This document shows, piece by piece, positions 37,111 to 45,616 of a stretch of 64,000 nt of DNA. Made by a program: the position numbers and the translations under genes. The stretch lies in the NCBI GenBank assembly GCA_004562765.1, contig SFRL01000013.1, forward strand, positions 24,039-88,038. The letters run 5' to 3'. Below the pieces are notes generated by a model that made no database searches, was not told the origin of the DNA, and worked only from the letters and a program-made list of their open reading frames with translations. The DNA is from a bacterium. Lineage in GTDB: Bacteria > Bacillota > Clostridia > Lachnospirales > Lachnospiraceae. Position 1 is the first letter of the stretch. Each line of letters opens with the position of its first letter.

Positions 37111-38517
37111 CTAGAAGCGAAAGTACAGGAACGGATTATAGCTGCCGCTCACCAGAAACGCCAGCGACAGCACAAGCAGCACACCGGTGTACACCATGAG
37201 AAGCGGCGACCGCTGATCCTCTCGTGTCAGTTGTTTTGCGATCCGCGCCGGTAGCGTTGTGGATGCGATCAACAGGATCACCAGAAACGGAGCCTGCACA
37301 TCCCACTCGTAGAGCGCCAGCGCATTCCCGGCAGGCGCGCCGATCCCAAACATTGCCTTTAAATAGCTGCCAAGCAGTCCCATGTCATCACAGGCAAAGA
37401 TCACCCAGCCCACAACCACGAAAAACAATGTATACAGATGCTGCACGACAGCCGGAAGCCGCTCCAACACCCGTCGCAGCACAAATTTCTCCAGCACCAG
37501 CAGCACAAAATAATACAGTCCCCACAAGATAAAATTCCATCCGGCGCCATGCCAGAGTCCGGTCAAAAACCACACGATAAACAGATTTATGATCTGACGC
37601 GCCACTCCTTTTCGGTTGCCGCCAAGCGGTATGTACAGATACTCGCGAAACCATGTACTGAGCGTAATGTGCCAGCGCCGCCAGAATTCCGTGATACTCT
37701 TTGACTCATACGGATGATCGAAGTTTTCCGGAAAATGGAAACCAAACATCTCGCCCAGACCGATGGCCATATCCGAATAGCCGGAAAAATCAAAGTAGAT
37801 CTGAAACGTGAAAGCCAATGCTCCCAGCCATGCCAGCGCCATGCTCATGTCCGCGTTTCCGAGCCCTTTGATATAATCCCACAGTGCGCCGATCTGGTTC
37901 GCCAAAAGCACCTTTTTTGCCAGACCGATCAGAAACCGCTGCAGACCGTGTACAGCGCCGGAAATCGTTGTTTTTCGCCCGTCCACCTCTTTTTGTACTT
38001 CCTTGTAACGCACGATCGGTCCCGCAATGAGCTGCGGAAACAGGCACACATACATACCGAACGATATAATGTTGTGCTGCGCCGGAGTCTCTCCCCGGTA
38101 CACATCGATCGTGTAGGACATGGTCTGGAAAGTATAAAAAGAAATACCGATCGGCAATGCAAGCTGAAGCAGCCCAAACTGTGTGCCCGCCAACCGGTTG
38201 ATTGTCTCCAGTGCAAAATCCGTATACTTAAAAAAGCATAGAATGCCCAGATTTCCCACAACCGACAGCACAAGCACCGCGCGTCCCAGCGTATCATGTT
38301 TTCCCTTCGCCGTCGCATATTCGATCACCCGTCCGTTACAATAATCAAAAACAGTTGAAAAAAGCATGATGAGAATATAGCGCGGTTCTCCCCATGCATA
38401 GAAAAAAAGACTTGCCAGAAGCAGCCACAGATTTCGTAACTGCTTCGGCAATACAAAATATACGATCAATACAATCGGCAAAAAGACACACAGAAAGATC
38501 ATACTGCTGAATACCAT
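37111..38517 (-). CDS. MBOAT family membrane-bound O-acyltransferase (AlgI/DltB-like)
   Basis: 468-aa polytopic membrane protein. It starts MVFSSMIFLCVFLPIVLIVY and holds the family core: the Gln/Pro-rich FPQLIAGPIVRYKEV, IYFDFSGYSDMAIGLGEMFG, TEFWRRWHITLSTWFREYLY and the catalytic histidine segment FLTGLWHGAGWNFILWG. It moves acyl groups across the membrane for O-acylation of an extracellular polymer, working with the DHHW protein encoded downstream. The substrate is unknown. ATG 38517 follows CGAGGTAGAGACA, 21 bp after the DUF4358 lipoprotein gene. Confidence 0.95.
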   Translation of the reverse strand: MVFSSMIFLCVFLPIVLIVYFVLPKQLRNLWLLLASLFFYAWGEPRYILIMLFSTVFDYCNGRVIEYATAKGKHDTLGRAVLVLSVVGNLGILCFFKYTDFALETINRLAGTQFGLLQLALPIGISFYTFQTMSYTIDVYRGETPAQHNIISFGMYVCLFPQLIAGPIVRYKEVQKEVDGRKTTISGAVHGLQRFLIGLAKKVLLANQIGALWDYIKGLGNADMSMALAWLGALAFTFQIYFDFSGYSDMAIGLGEMFGFHFPENFDHPYESKSITEFWRRWHITLSTWFREYLYIPLGGNRKGVARQIINLFIVWFLTGLWHGAGWNFILWGLYYFVLLVLEKFVLRRVLERLPAVVQHLYTLFFVVVGWVIFACDDMGLLGSYLKAMFGIGAPAGNALALYEWDVQAPFLVILLIASTTLPARIAKQLTREDQRSPLLMVYTGVLLVLSLAFLVSGSYNPFLYFRF

Positions 38518-38538
38518 TGTCTCTACCTCGTTTTTACT

Positions 38539-39042
38539 CTACTCTGCCTCAAACGCCTGCTGGATGAGACCACTCTTTTCTGAGATGATCATCGTCACCA
38601 ACGCACCCTTCTGCTTGATGACCGCATGATCCACAAGCGGCAGCTGGTCCGGCGCATAGGCGGTCAGCGCCCCGCGGCGGTCTTCCAGGTGATCCTTCAA
38701 CGTGTTCATGAGTGCCGCCGCGTCACCTGCATCCTTTAACTGCACCACAGCAACCTCCTGGGTGCCGCCATCCGCTGCATAAGCGTAAAAATAACTTTGC
38801 ACCCGGTCATATTCAAAATCAGAAAATGCACTGAAATTTAATTCTGCCTGCTCATCATCACTGGTCGCAACCTTCATTTCCGGCAGTGTCGTATCCGCCG
38901 CAAGCATCGATTCCTGCAATGCCTGCATATCTACGGCAACACCGGTTTCCTGTGCCGTTGTCTGAGCGCCGCAGCCTGCCATGCAGGCTGTCAGCAGCAG
39001 TACACATGCAAATACTGTCAGTTTGCGATATATCTGTTTCAT
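38539..39042 (-). CDS. DUF4358 lipoprotein
   Basis: 167 aa with a lipoprotein signal (LTVFACVLLLTACMAGCGA). The mature domain has the DUF4358 pattern (YDRVQSYFYAYAADGGTQEV, VVQLKDAGDAAALMNTLKDH, HAVIKQKGALVTMIISEKS). Function is unknown. Its ATG directly follows the stop codon of the upstream transglutaminase-like gene (TAAATG), so expression is coupled. It is probably an accessory of the O-acylation cluster. Confidence 0.85.
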   Translation of the reverse strand: MKQIYRKLTVFACVLLLTACMAGCGAQTTAQETGVAVDMQALQESMLAADTTLPEMKVATSDDEQAELNFSAFSDFEYDRVQSYFYAYAADGGTQEVAVVQLKDAGDAAALMNTLKDHLEDRRGALTAYAPDQLPLVDHAVIKQKGALVTMIISEKSGLIQQAFEAE

Positions 39043-40452
39043 TTACTCTTCCTCTTTTACTTCTGTTTCTTCCGTCTCGCTATTCATCGCCTCGTTGACC
39101 GTTTTCTCCATCGCATCCGCTTCTATCGCGGTAACGGTTGCCGTCGGTCCGTCAGCCTCACCGATGATCTCCTGCTCCACCGGAACATCAACTGTCTTCT
39201 CAGAAGCAGCTCCGTCCTCCACGGGCATAGGCACCGGAGCAGCACCGGCCTGCGTCGGATCCATCACCTGGCTGCCGAACAGCTCATTGATCTTATTGGT
39301 CATCTGCGTCACCTTCTCAGGCACCGCATCTCCAAGTGATGAACCAGCCTGCGAATAATCATTTATATAAACTGCCAGCACATAATTGTCCTCACCGTCA
39401 GGGATCCACGCGGCACTCAGATCCTTTGAATCCGCACCGGAAATGGAGTACATCGCCTGCTGCATGAGATTCATCATCTGATCTGCAAGTGCAAGTTCCT
39501 TGTCACCCGGCTTCTTGGGGAACTTAAAGTAGAGGCTGCTGCTCTTTTGGTTAAATGCCTCACGTACCTTAGCCGGTACTTCGAACAGATCCTTGACTGC
39601 CACCGCGTTCTGAACTGCGTAAGAATACTTTGTTCCCTTTGCCTCGGGCAGGGAAGAACCATCCCATTCATGACCGGTGCGCGCCATCTCATCCGTCATA
39701 TTAAAGTTGCGGTATTTTGCACCGTTGACATCCGAATAGATGTCCAGCTGATACCACTCACCGTCATCGAGCTTTACCATATCCCAGGAATGATAATCAT
39801 TATGTACGATATGTACGTCCAGTCCGACCATATTAGCCAGCAGACGGAATGTCGTCGCATAACCGACACATACCGCACTATGACTCTTCAACACCTCATG
39901 CGGGGTGAATGCCTGAGAATTCTGCCCCGGCATGGAGATCAAATGTCCGCTGCCCTGACCGATATTTTCTACCATCCAGTCATAGATCGCCAGCTCCTTC
40001 TCATAGTCGCTCATTCCATCCTTGATGACCTGATCCAGCACCGCCTTCGCCATGTCGTAAGTCTCTTTATCCTCACCTTCCAGACCGGAAGGGTCATCCT
40101 TTAAATAGGCATCGGAGATGTTGGTCGTACTGCGGATCTCATACTGATCCATGACCTTAAAGCCATCCTCCTGATAGTTGCTCTCCTGTTCGGCTTCCTT
40201 AGCCTGCCTTGCGCGCTCATCATCAATGAACTGACTCACCTTCGCGTTCTGCGTGTTCATCTGATCCATGAGCATCACATTCATGCCGACCGAAGTGCCG
40301 ACACCGCCAACAAGCAGCACCGCCGCCACGCAGGCGATCACATGTCCAACTCTCTTTGCGCGCTGTTTAGACGCTTTCGGTTGTTTTTGCGCTTCCTCCT
40401 TTGCAGGCTGCGCCACCATTTCTGTTACTGCTTCCTTCTTCTCTTCACTCAT
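39043..40452 (-). CDS. Membrane-anchored transglutaminase-like protein
   Basis: 469 aa. A cytosolic basic start is followed by one membrane span (VGHVIACVAAVLLVGGVG, near 33-55). The extracytoplasmic transglutaminase-like domain has the triad C195 (AVCVGYATTFR), H221 (YHSWDM) and D237 (WYQLDIY). A DUF4358-like segment (SAAWIPDGEDNYVLAVYIND) and an acidic tail follow. Such domains act as cysteine proteases or amide-bond enzymes at the cell surface. As first gene of the acylation cluster it may process a wall or polymer component. ATG 40452 follows GAGGGAAAAT. The 166 bp upstream shows no clear promoter. Confidence 0.88.
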   Translation of the reverse strand: MSEEKKEAVTEMVAQPAKEEAQKQPKASKQRAKRVGHVIACVAAVLLVGGVGTSVGMNVMLMDQMNTQNAKVSQFIDDERARQAKEAEQESNYQEDGFKVMDQYEIRSTTNISDAYLKDDPSGLEGEDKETYDMAKAVLDQVIKDGMSDYEKELAIYDWMVENIGQGSGHLISMPGQNSQAFTPHEVLKSHSAVCVGYATTFRLLANMVGLDVHIVHNDYHSWDMVKLDDGEWYQLDIYSDVNGAKYRNFNMTDEMARTGHEWDGSSLPEAKGTKYSYAVQNAVAVKDLFEVPAKVREAFNQKSSSLYFKFPKKPGDKELALADQMMNLMQQAMYSISGADSKDLSAAWIPDGEDNYVLAVYINDYSQAGSSLGDAVPEKVTQMTNKINELFGSQVMDPTQAGAAPVPMPVEDGAASEKTVDVPVEQEIIGEADGPTATVTAIEADAMEKTVNEAMNSETEETEVKEEE

Positions 40453-40618
40453 ATTTTCCCTCTTTTCCCCTTACGCGAAGCAACCCTGAGGCAGCTTCTC
40501 TCCGGATGCCTTTGTCCGTACAGACACAGAATTCGGAAACAGGTTACAACATTTTCCAGACAAATTCCTTCCCTGTACATATATCATAACGAATCAAAGG
40601 CCTAAAATATCTACACAT

Positions 40619-41632
40619 TCAAAAAAATTTATGAAGCGCAAGTACTGCCAGTGTCATGCCACGTTCCGCGCGTTTCGGAAGCAGGCAAAAATCTTCAAAC
40701 CGGCTTTCCGGCGGCAGCCAGCCCTCACAGACAGCAGCACAGAGCGCACTCCGCTCACATACGTTATCGACACCGACCGTCTGCTGCACAAACCCGGATG
40801 TCTGAAAATCCCCCGGCCGCGCTGCAAGCCGGGTAGCGGAATATGTGAGAAAGGTCACACCGAGCCGGTCCGAAAGTGCGATCAGCCCCGCTTCTTCCTT
40901 TTTCGCATCAATCGATGCGACCGCACGGATGCGGTAGAGCGACCAGCCCTGTTCGTCAAATGTATCTGACACAAACCGGTACAGCTCATCCCCTGACACA
41001 CCGCTTCGGCAGCCCACGCCAAGAACCAGATCCTGCGGCACGAGATGCAGTGTATGTGAAAACGGCTGTCCGACAGGTTTCCCCGAGATCACAAAACCGC
41101 ACTCCGGCGTGAGTGCCCCGATGGGCTTTCCCTCCAAGAGAGCGCCGGAAAGATGCTTGATCTCATCCTTTTCCACAATAGCCAGATGCTCCTGTCTGGC
41201 AAACGTATCCACTGAGAACACGTCGTTGATATCCGTCGCAGTGGTAATGACCGGGATCGCAGAAAGTGCTTCACCAAGCCGGCGCGCCAGTTCATTGGCA
41301 CCGCCTGCATGGCCCGACAGAAGCGGAATGACAAACTGTCCGCATTCATCAACCACCACCACTGCGGGGTCACTCAGCTTGCTTTTCACGTAGGGTGCGA
41401 TGGCCCGCACCGCAATGCCCGATGCTCCCACAAACACAAACGCGTCTGCATGCAAAATGAGCTTTTCCATCTCCTCTGCCAAGGTGGAAAAGCTCTCCCA
41501 GCCCTCTGGTGCAAGGCGGGCGGGCGCACGTTTTTCTGCCCGGCTGCCCGACGCCTCCACCGTTACGGCTATTTTTTCACCCGTCTGTATGCCCTGCCCG
41601 CTAAAGGCAAGGACCGCGACCGTTTTATGCAT
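40619..41632 (-). CDS. cbiG: Cobalt-precorrin-5A hydrolase (CbiG), solitary
   Basis: Opens the ring-A delta-lactone of cobalt-precorrin-5A in anaerobic cobalamin synthesis. The 337-aa product has the N-terminal and central CbiG domains (AFVFVGASGIAVRAIAPYV, PVITTATDINDVFSVD, GHAGGANELARRLGEAL) and the C-terminal domain (LVLGVGCRSGVSGDELYRFV, FVQQTVGVDNVCERSAL). I place the start at ATG 41632 with AAAGGGAAAGAA upstream; it overlaps the response regulator by 8 nt. No other cobalamin gene is in the window, so it is split from the rest of the pathway. Confidence 0.93.
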   Translation of the reverse strand: MHKTVAVLAFSGQGIQTGEKIAVTVEASGSRAEKRAPARLAPEGWESFSTLAEEMEKLILHADAFVFVGASGIAVRAIAPYVKSKLSDPAVVVVDECGQFVIPLLSGHAGGANELARRLGEALSAIPVITTATDINDVFSVDTFARQEHLAIVEKDEIKHLSGALLEGKPIGALTPECGFVISGKPVGQPFSHTLHLVPQDLVLGVGCRSGVSGDELYRFVSDTFDEQGWSLYRIRAVASIDAKKEEAGLIALSDRLGVTFLTYSATRLAARPGDFQTSGFVQQTVGVDNVCERSALCAAVCEGWLPPESRFEDFCLLPKRAERGMTLAVLALHKFF

Positions 41633-42392
41633 GGTTCTTTCCCTTTTGTTTCTCAAAGAAATCGTCTACTGCCTGGATGATCTTCGCAGGCTCCAACGTT
41701 TTCAAGAGATATCCGTCCGGCTTTAAGGACATGACCTGAAGCACGCTCTCCTTGTCATCCTTACTGGTCAGGAAAATAACGGGCATATCGGAAAACTCCT
41801 TTTCCGCACGTATCATTCCCAGCACCTGCTTGCCGTCCACGATCGGCATTTCATAGTCCAGAAGAACCAGATCCGGACGGTCTGTCGCCAGATATTTGAT
41901 CGCCATTGCGCCGGAATTTGCGAGGATCACCTGATAATGATCTTCCAGCCAGCCTTTCACATTGCGCAGCATCGCACCGGAATCATCAACGACGAGGATC
42001 TTCTTTTTCGTCTGGAAACCGAATTTCTGCACATAGTGATCGATCGATTCCACCATACTGTTGACATTCAGCGGACGCGTAAACTTCTGACGCACGAGAT
42101 GCGGACCGACAGAAGATTCAATCTCCTGCAATTCATCGTTGCTTCCCGTAATGAACACGGGAACCTCGTGCTCGGAAGCCCAGTCCTTCACAAAAATGAG
42201 CGCCGGTTTTTGTTCTACGAGCTGTTCATCTCCGTAGATCAGTATCGCGCAGATATCTTCCTCCGTCTTACTGATCTCATCGATATCAGCCTTCACGCTC
42301 GTAACAAAATAGCCTGCATCCTCAAATTTTTCCTTCAGACTCAGCATCAGATACCCCTGTGTCTGCGTTATGATCAAAATTTTTTTCAGCAT
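41625..42392 (-). CDS. Response regulator with pseudo-receiver plus receiver domain
   Basis: 255 aa, no DNA-binding output domain. Residues 1-115 look like a receiver fold without the acidic pair or phospho-Asp (KKILIITQTQGYLML). Residues 130-250 form a full receiver: ILVVDDSGAM, the phospho-acceptor D179 in LVLLDYEMPIVDG, and FLTSKDDKE with GYLLK. It probably accepts phosphate from the hybrid kinase encoded just upstream, whose 3' end it overlaps by 7 nt. The ATG 42392 start is decided by GGAGGGATCGCA; a frame to 42422 exists but starts within the kinase gene. Confidence 0.9.
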   Translation of the reverse strand: MLKKILIITQTQGYLMLSLKEKFEDAGYFVTSVKADIDEISKTEEDICAILIYGDEQLVEQKPALIFVKDWASEHEVPVFITGSNDELQEIESSVGPHLVRQKFTRPLNVNSMVESIDHYVQKFGFQTKKKILVVDDSGAMLRNVKGWLEDHYQVILANSGAMAIKYLATDRPDLVLLDYEMPIVDGKQVLGMIRAEKEFSDMPVIFLTSKDDKESVLQVMSLKPDGYLLKTLEPAKIIQAVDDFFEKQKGKNHA

Positions 42393-45300
42393 TGCGATCC
42401 CTCCTTCTTCAGTATCGCACAAATTTCATCCGTCAGCTCCATCACTTCCATCAACGCCACATCCGCAAGATATACCCGCAATGTCTCCATCTTTTCCTGG
42501 CAGGCATCCGGTATGCGGCAGCTCTCCAGTTTTTTCATCGCAGCGTCTGCTCCATCCAGATCAAAAGCATCCGTCGCATCATGGATCGTCTGCAGGATCT
42601 CGCACAGCTGCTCGGGCGTGCACTCCTCCAGCGCCTCATTCTGCGTCCGCGCGAACGGTTCCAAAATCGGCTTGTATCTGCGATATGCCTCCAGAAGCTT
42701 CGGTGTCTCTTCACGGATCGTGACCTCGTCACCTGCATTTCCGCAGTCTTCCATGCGGTGGAACCACTCAGAAAGTTCTTTATCTCCGATCATGCGCGCT
42801 GTATTTTTCAGTGCATGCACTTCGATCGTATAATCGCGGATCAGTCCGTCCGCCACACATTGTTCGATCTTGCTCGCCTTCATGTCGATCAGCTTGTAAA
42901 AATCTCCAAGCAGCTCCTGCCACAGCTTCTCTGTTCCACAACAGCGGATGCCCTCCGCCTTGTCGATATTTCCAAGCTTCTCCCCGGCAGGCTGTGTCGT
43001 CTGTACTTCTTCCGGCAAACCCTCCACAACAGCCTTCACCTGATCGCCCGTGCCCGTTTGCAGCGCACAGCTATGATGAATGAGCGCGCGGGGCAGCCAA
43101 TGCTTGATCTTACTGCAGATATCACTCATCTCGATCGGTTTTGCCACAAAATCATCCATACCGGCCGCCTTAAATTTTTCCCGCGCGTCCATCAGCGCAT
43201 TGGCGGTCAGCGCAATGATTGGCACATTCTTATAGTATTCATCATCCATGGCACGTATGCGCTCTGTCGTCTCGATACCATCCATGACAGGCATCATATG
43301 ATCCATAAAGATGATGTGGTACTGTTTTTGGCTCACAAGCTGCAATGCTCGCTTGCCGCTGTCTGCCGTATCGATCTGCAGCTTTAACGGTTCTAAGAGT
43401 CCCACCGCCACCTTCAGGTTCATCTCGTTATCATCTACGATCAGGATCCTCGCCTCCGGTGCAGTGAAATTGACATATTCCTCGCCATCACAACCACTTA
43501 CCAGTTCCTCGTGATTCAGAACCTGGCAGAAATTCAATGTATACAGCGGCTTGTTGATCTTCTTGACCGATGTCAGGCTGCTCTCCTCCAGCAGCGGATT
43601 GATAAGCATGCAGATCTCGCCAAGTGCCGCCTTCCGCTCATCTGAAATGCTGCTTAAAATTTCCTCACCTGACACATCCGTAAAGAAGAAGTCTACCGGC
43701 TCTTCCGGCAGATCACTTGTCGCATTCTCCACATAGACAACACCAAACTGTCCGCAGAGGTGCTTTAACTGCTCCGTCAGCACTGTTTCCCGGAAATACC
43801 CGCCAACGCGTGTGATGCGCTGTGTTCCTTCACGCAGCTGAGCCGCCGGTTCATCCTGTCCGTGCCGCTGATGGATATTAAAGTAAAATTCGCTTCCCTC
43901 ACCGTAAACGCTGCGGACACCTATCTTTCCTCCCATCATCTCTACGAGCTGCTTGGATATGGAAAGACCGAGTCCGGTTCCTTCCTTGTTGTGATTCTTC
44001 TTGCTGTCCACCTGAGAGAAGGACGCAAACAATTTGTTCATATCCTCCTCCCTGATGCCCTGTCCGCTGTCTTTTACAGAGATCAGCAGCTCAATGTCAT
44101 TGTCTGTTACCTCTCCGACAGTAATTTTCAGGCGCACAAAACCTTCATCGGTAAACTTGATCGCGTTGTTCACCAGATTGATGATGATCTGGCGGATCCG
44201 CAGCGCATCACCGTTCATGGAATGCGGCAATTTTTCATCGATATCAAAGATCAGCTCCACATGCTTTTCACCTACACGGGTCAAGAAGATCATTCCCAGA
44301 TCGCTGAGCATGGACATGGGCTCGTAATCTGCTTCCACCAGTTCCAGCTTGCCGGACTCGATCTTTGAAAAATCCAGAATATCATTGATAATGCCAAGAA
44401 GTGCATTTCCGGAATTTTTAATATTTCTCAGGTATCCCACATCCTGCGCAGGAAGATCCTCGCGCAGCAGGATCTCCGTCATGCCGACGATGGCATTCAT
44501 CGGCGTGCGGATCTCATGTGACATATTTGAGACAAACATGGATTTTGCCCGGTTTGCCTCCTCCGCCTGCTGCTTTAATGCCTTCATGATCTCTGCCTGC
44601 TCGGTCGCATTCTTAATGTAATAATAACTCTCTGTAATATCATTCAGCACATAGAGTTTACCAAAGTAAGTATTTCCCTCGGTAAGCAGACGGCTGATCA
44701 CCTCATAGACACGGTGATCCCGTTCGAGGCGTTGGTTGTCAATAATGCATGTATCCAGCTCATTCCAGATCTCCGCATGTTTGCTGTAAACGCTGAAATC
44801 AAACAATGTCTCCGCCTTTTTATTATGATAGATCAGCTGGTTATCGCTGTCCAGCACGATCAGGGCATCTGTCTGCTCGTCCACCGCCATATCCTTCGCC
44901 ATGGACAGGGTACTGAGCAGATTGTTTTTAAACAATGCGGATGATAACAGCAATGTACTGATCAGGTATGCCGGCAGCGTTGTGTCATAACCGCCTGTCT
45001 TTCCCGAAATAAACAACACAAGTCCGGTCAGCATGACAACCATGATCATAGACAGCTTGGTCAGCTGCATCCGCTGCTGCTGGCTGTGCAGATGAATATA
45101 ACGCTTCACGCACATGGCAAACATCAAAACAAGATAGCCTATTACCGTGAACATGTAGAAGTTATACACCGGTCCGTTTCCGTGCTCCAGATGCGCAAAC
45201 AGCCCATCCTTGACAAACCGGATTCCGTCATAGTACAGATTCTGATATTCACAGGTTAATACGAGCAGCGTAATAGAAAGGTGGAACCCGGCCAGGACCA

Positions 45301-45589
45301 CAACAAATCTCTTCGGAAGCCGGACTTTACAGTAATCCGCAAGAAATAAAAATTTCATGAGCAGGATAAACGGCTTTCCAAGATAAGAAACCTGAACGGC
45401 ACGCAATGCCTCATTCTGCGTTGTCGCTGTCATTTCGAATAAATAGCCCACAAAATTGAGTAAAAGCGACAACAGCAAAAACACCATAATGACCTGCTGT
45501 CTGGACGGACGCTGCTGCAATACACGCAACATCGTGACCAACAAAACAACAATTCCCACATACTGTACTCCAAGTAAAAATGCGTACAT
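42386..45589 (-). CDS. Hybrid sensor histidine kinase with 7TM sensor, receiver and Hpt domains
   Basis: 1067 aa. An N-terminal block of about seven membrane segments (1-230) is followed by a PAS-like region (240-330). HisKA comes next, with H358 in NMSHEIRTPMNAIVG, then the HATPase (DALRIRQIIINLVNNAIKFT, KEGTGLGLSISKQLVEMMGG). A degenerate receiver-like linker precedes a canonical receiver (ILIVDDNEMN, D763 in IIFMDHMMPVMDG). The C-terminal Hpt domain has H925 in EVHALKNTARMIG. It is thus a complete phosphorelay in one chain, probably passing phosphate to the adjacent response regulator. Signal unknown. It lies 27 bp after the EAL gene. Confidence 0.94.
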   Translation of the reverse strand: MYAFLLGVQYVGIVVLLVTMLRVLQQRPSRQQVIMVFLLLSLLLNFVGYLFEMTATTQNEALRAVQVSYLGKPFILLMKFLFLADYCKVRLPKRFVVVLAGFHLSITLLVLTCEYQNLYYDGIRFVKDGLFAHLEHGNGPVYNFYMFTVIGYLVLMFAMCVKRYIHLHSQQQRMQLTKLSMIMVVMLTGLVLFISGKTGGYDTTLPAYLISTLLLSSALFKNNLLSTLSMAKDMAVDEQTDALIVLDSDNQLIYHNKKAETLFDFSVYSKHAEIWNELDTCIIDNQRLERDHRVYEVISRLLTEGNTYFGKLYVLNDITESYYYIKNATEQAEIMKALKQQAEEANRAKSMFVSNMSHEIRTPMNAIVGMTEILLREDLPAQDVGYLRNIKNSGNALLGIINDILDFSKIESGKLELVEADYEPMSMLSDLGMIFLTRVGEKHVELIFDIDEKLPHSMNGDALRIRQIIINLVNNAIKFTDEGFVRLKITVGEVTDNDIELLISVKDSGQGIREEDMNKLFASFSQVDSKKNHNKEGTGLGLSISKQLVEMMGGKIGVRSVYGEGSEFYFNIHQRHGQDEPAAQLREGTQRITRVGGYFRETVLTEQLKHLCGQFGVVYVENATSDLPEEPVDFFFTDVSGEEILSSISDERKAALGEICMLINPLLEESSLTSVKKINKPLYTLNFCQVLNHEELVSGCDGEEYVNFTAPEARILIVDDNEMNLKVAVGLLEPLKLQIDTADSGKRALQLVSQKQYHIIFMDHMMPVMDGIETTERIRAMDDEYYKNVPIIALTANALMDAREKFKAAGMDDFVAKPIEMSDICSKIKHWLPRALIHHSCALQTGTGDQVKAVVEGLPEEVQTTQPAGEKLGNIDKAEGIRCCGTEKLWQELLGDFYKLIDMKASKIEQCVADGLIRDYTIEVHALKNTARMIGDKELSEWFHRMEDCGNAGDEVTIREETPKLLEAYRRYKPILEPFARTQNEALEECTPEQLCEILQTIHDATDAFDLDGADAAMKKLESCRIPDACQEKMETLRVYLADVALMEVMELTDEICAILKKEGSQC

Positions 45590-45616
45590 CCATTCTCCTC
45601 CCCGCGAAACACTCCG

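Noticed and set aside
42392..43387. 331-codon plus-strand open frame opposite the hybrid histidine kinase
   Set aside because: Antisense to a gene with unmistakable kinase, receiver and Hpt motifs; its translation looks random and Cys/His/Arg-rich.
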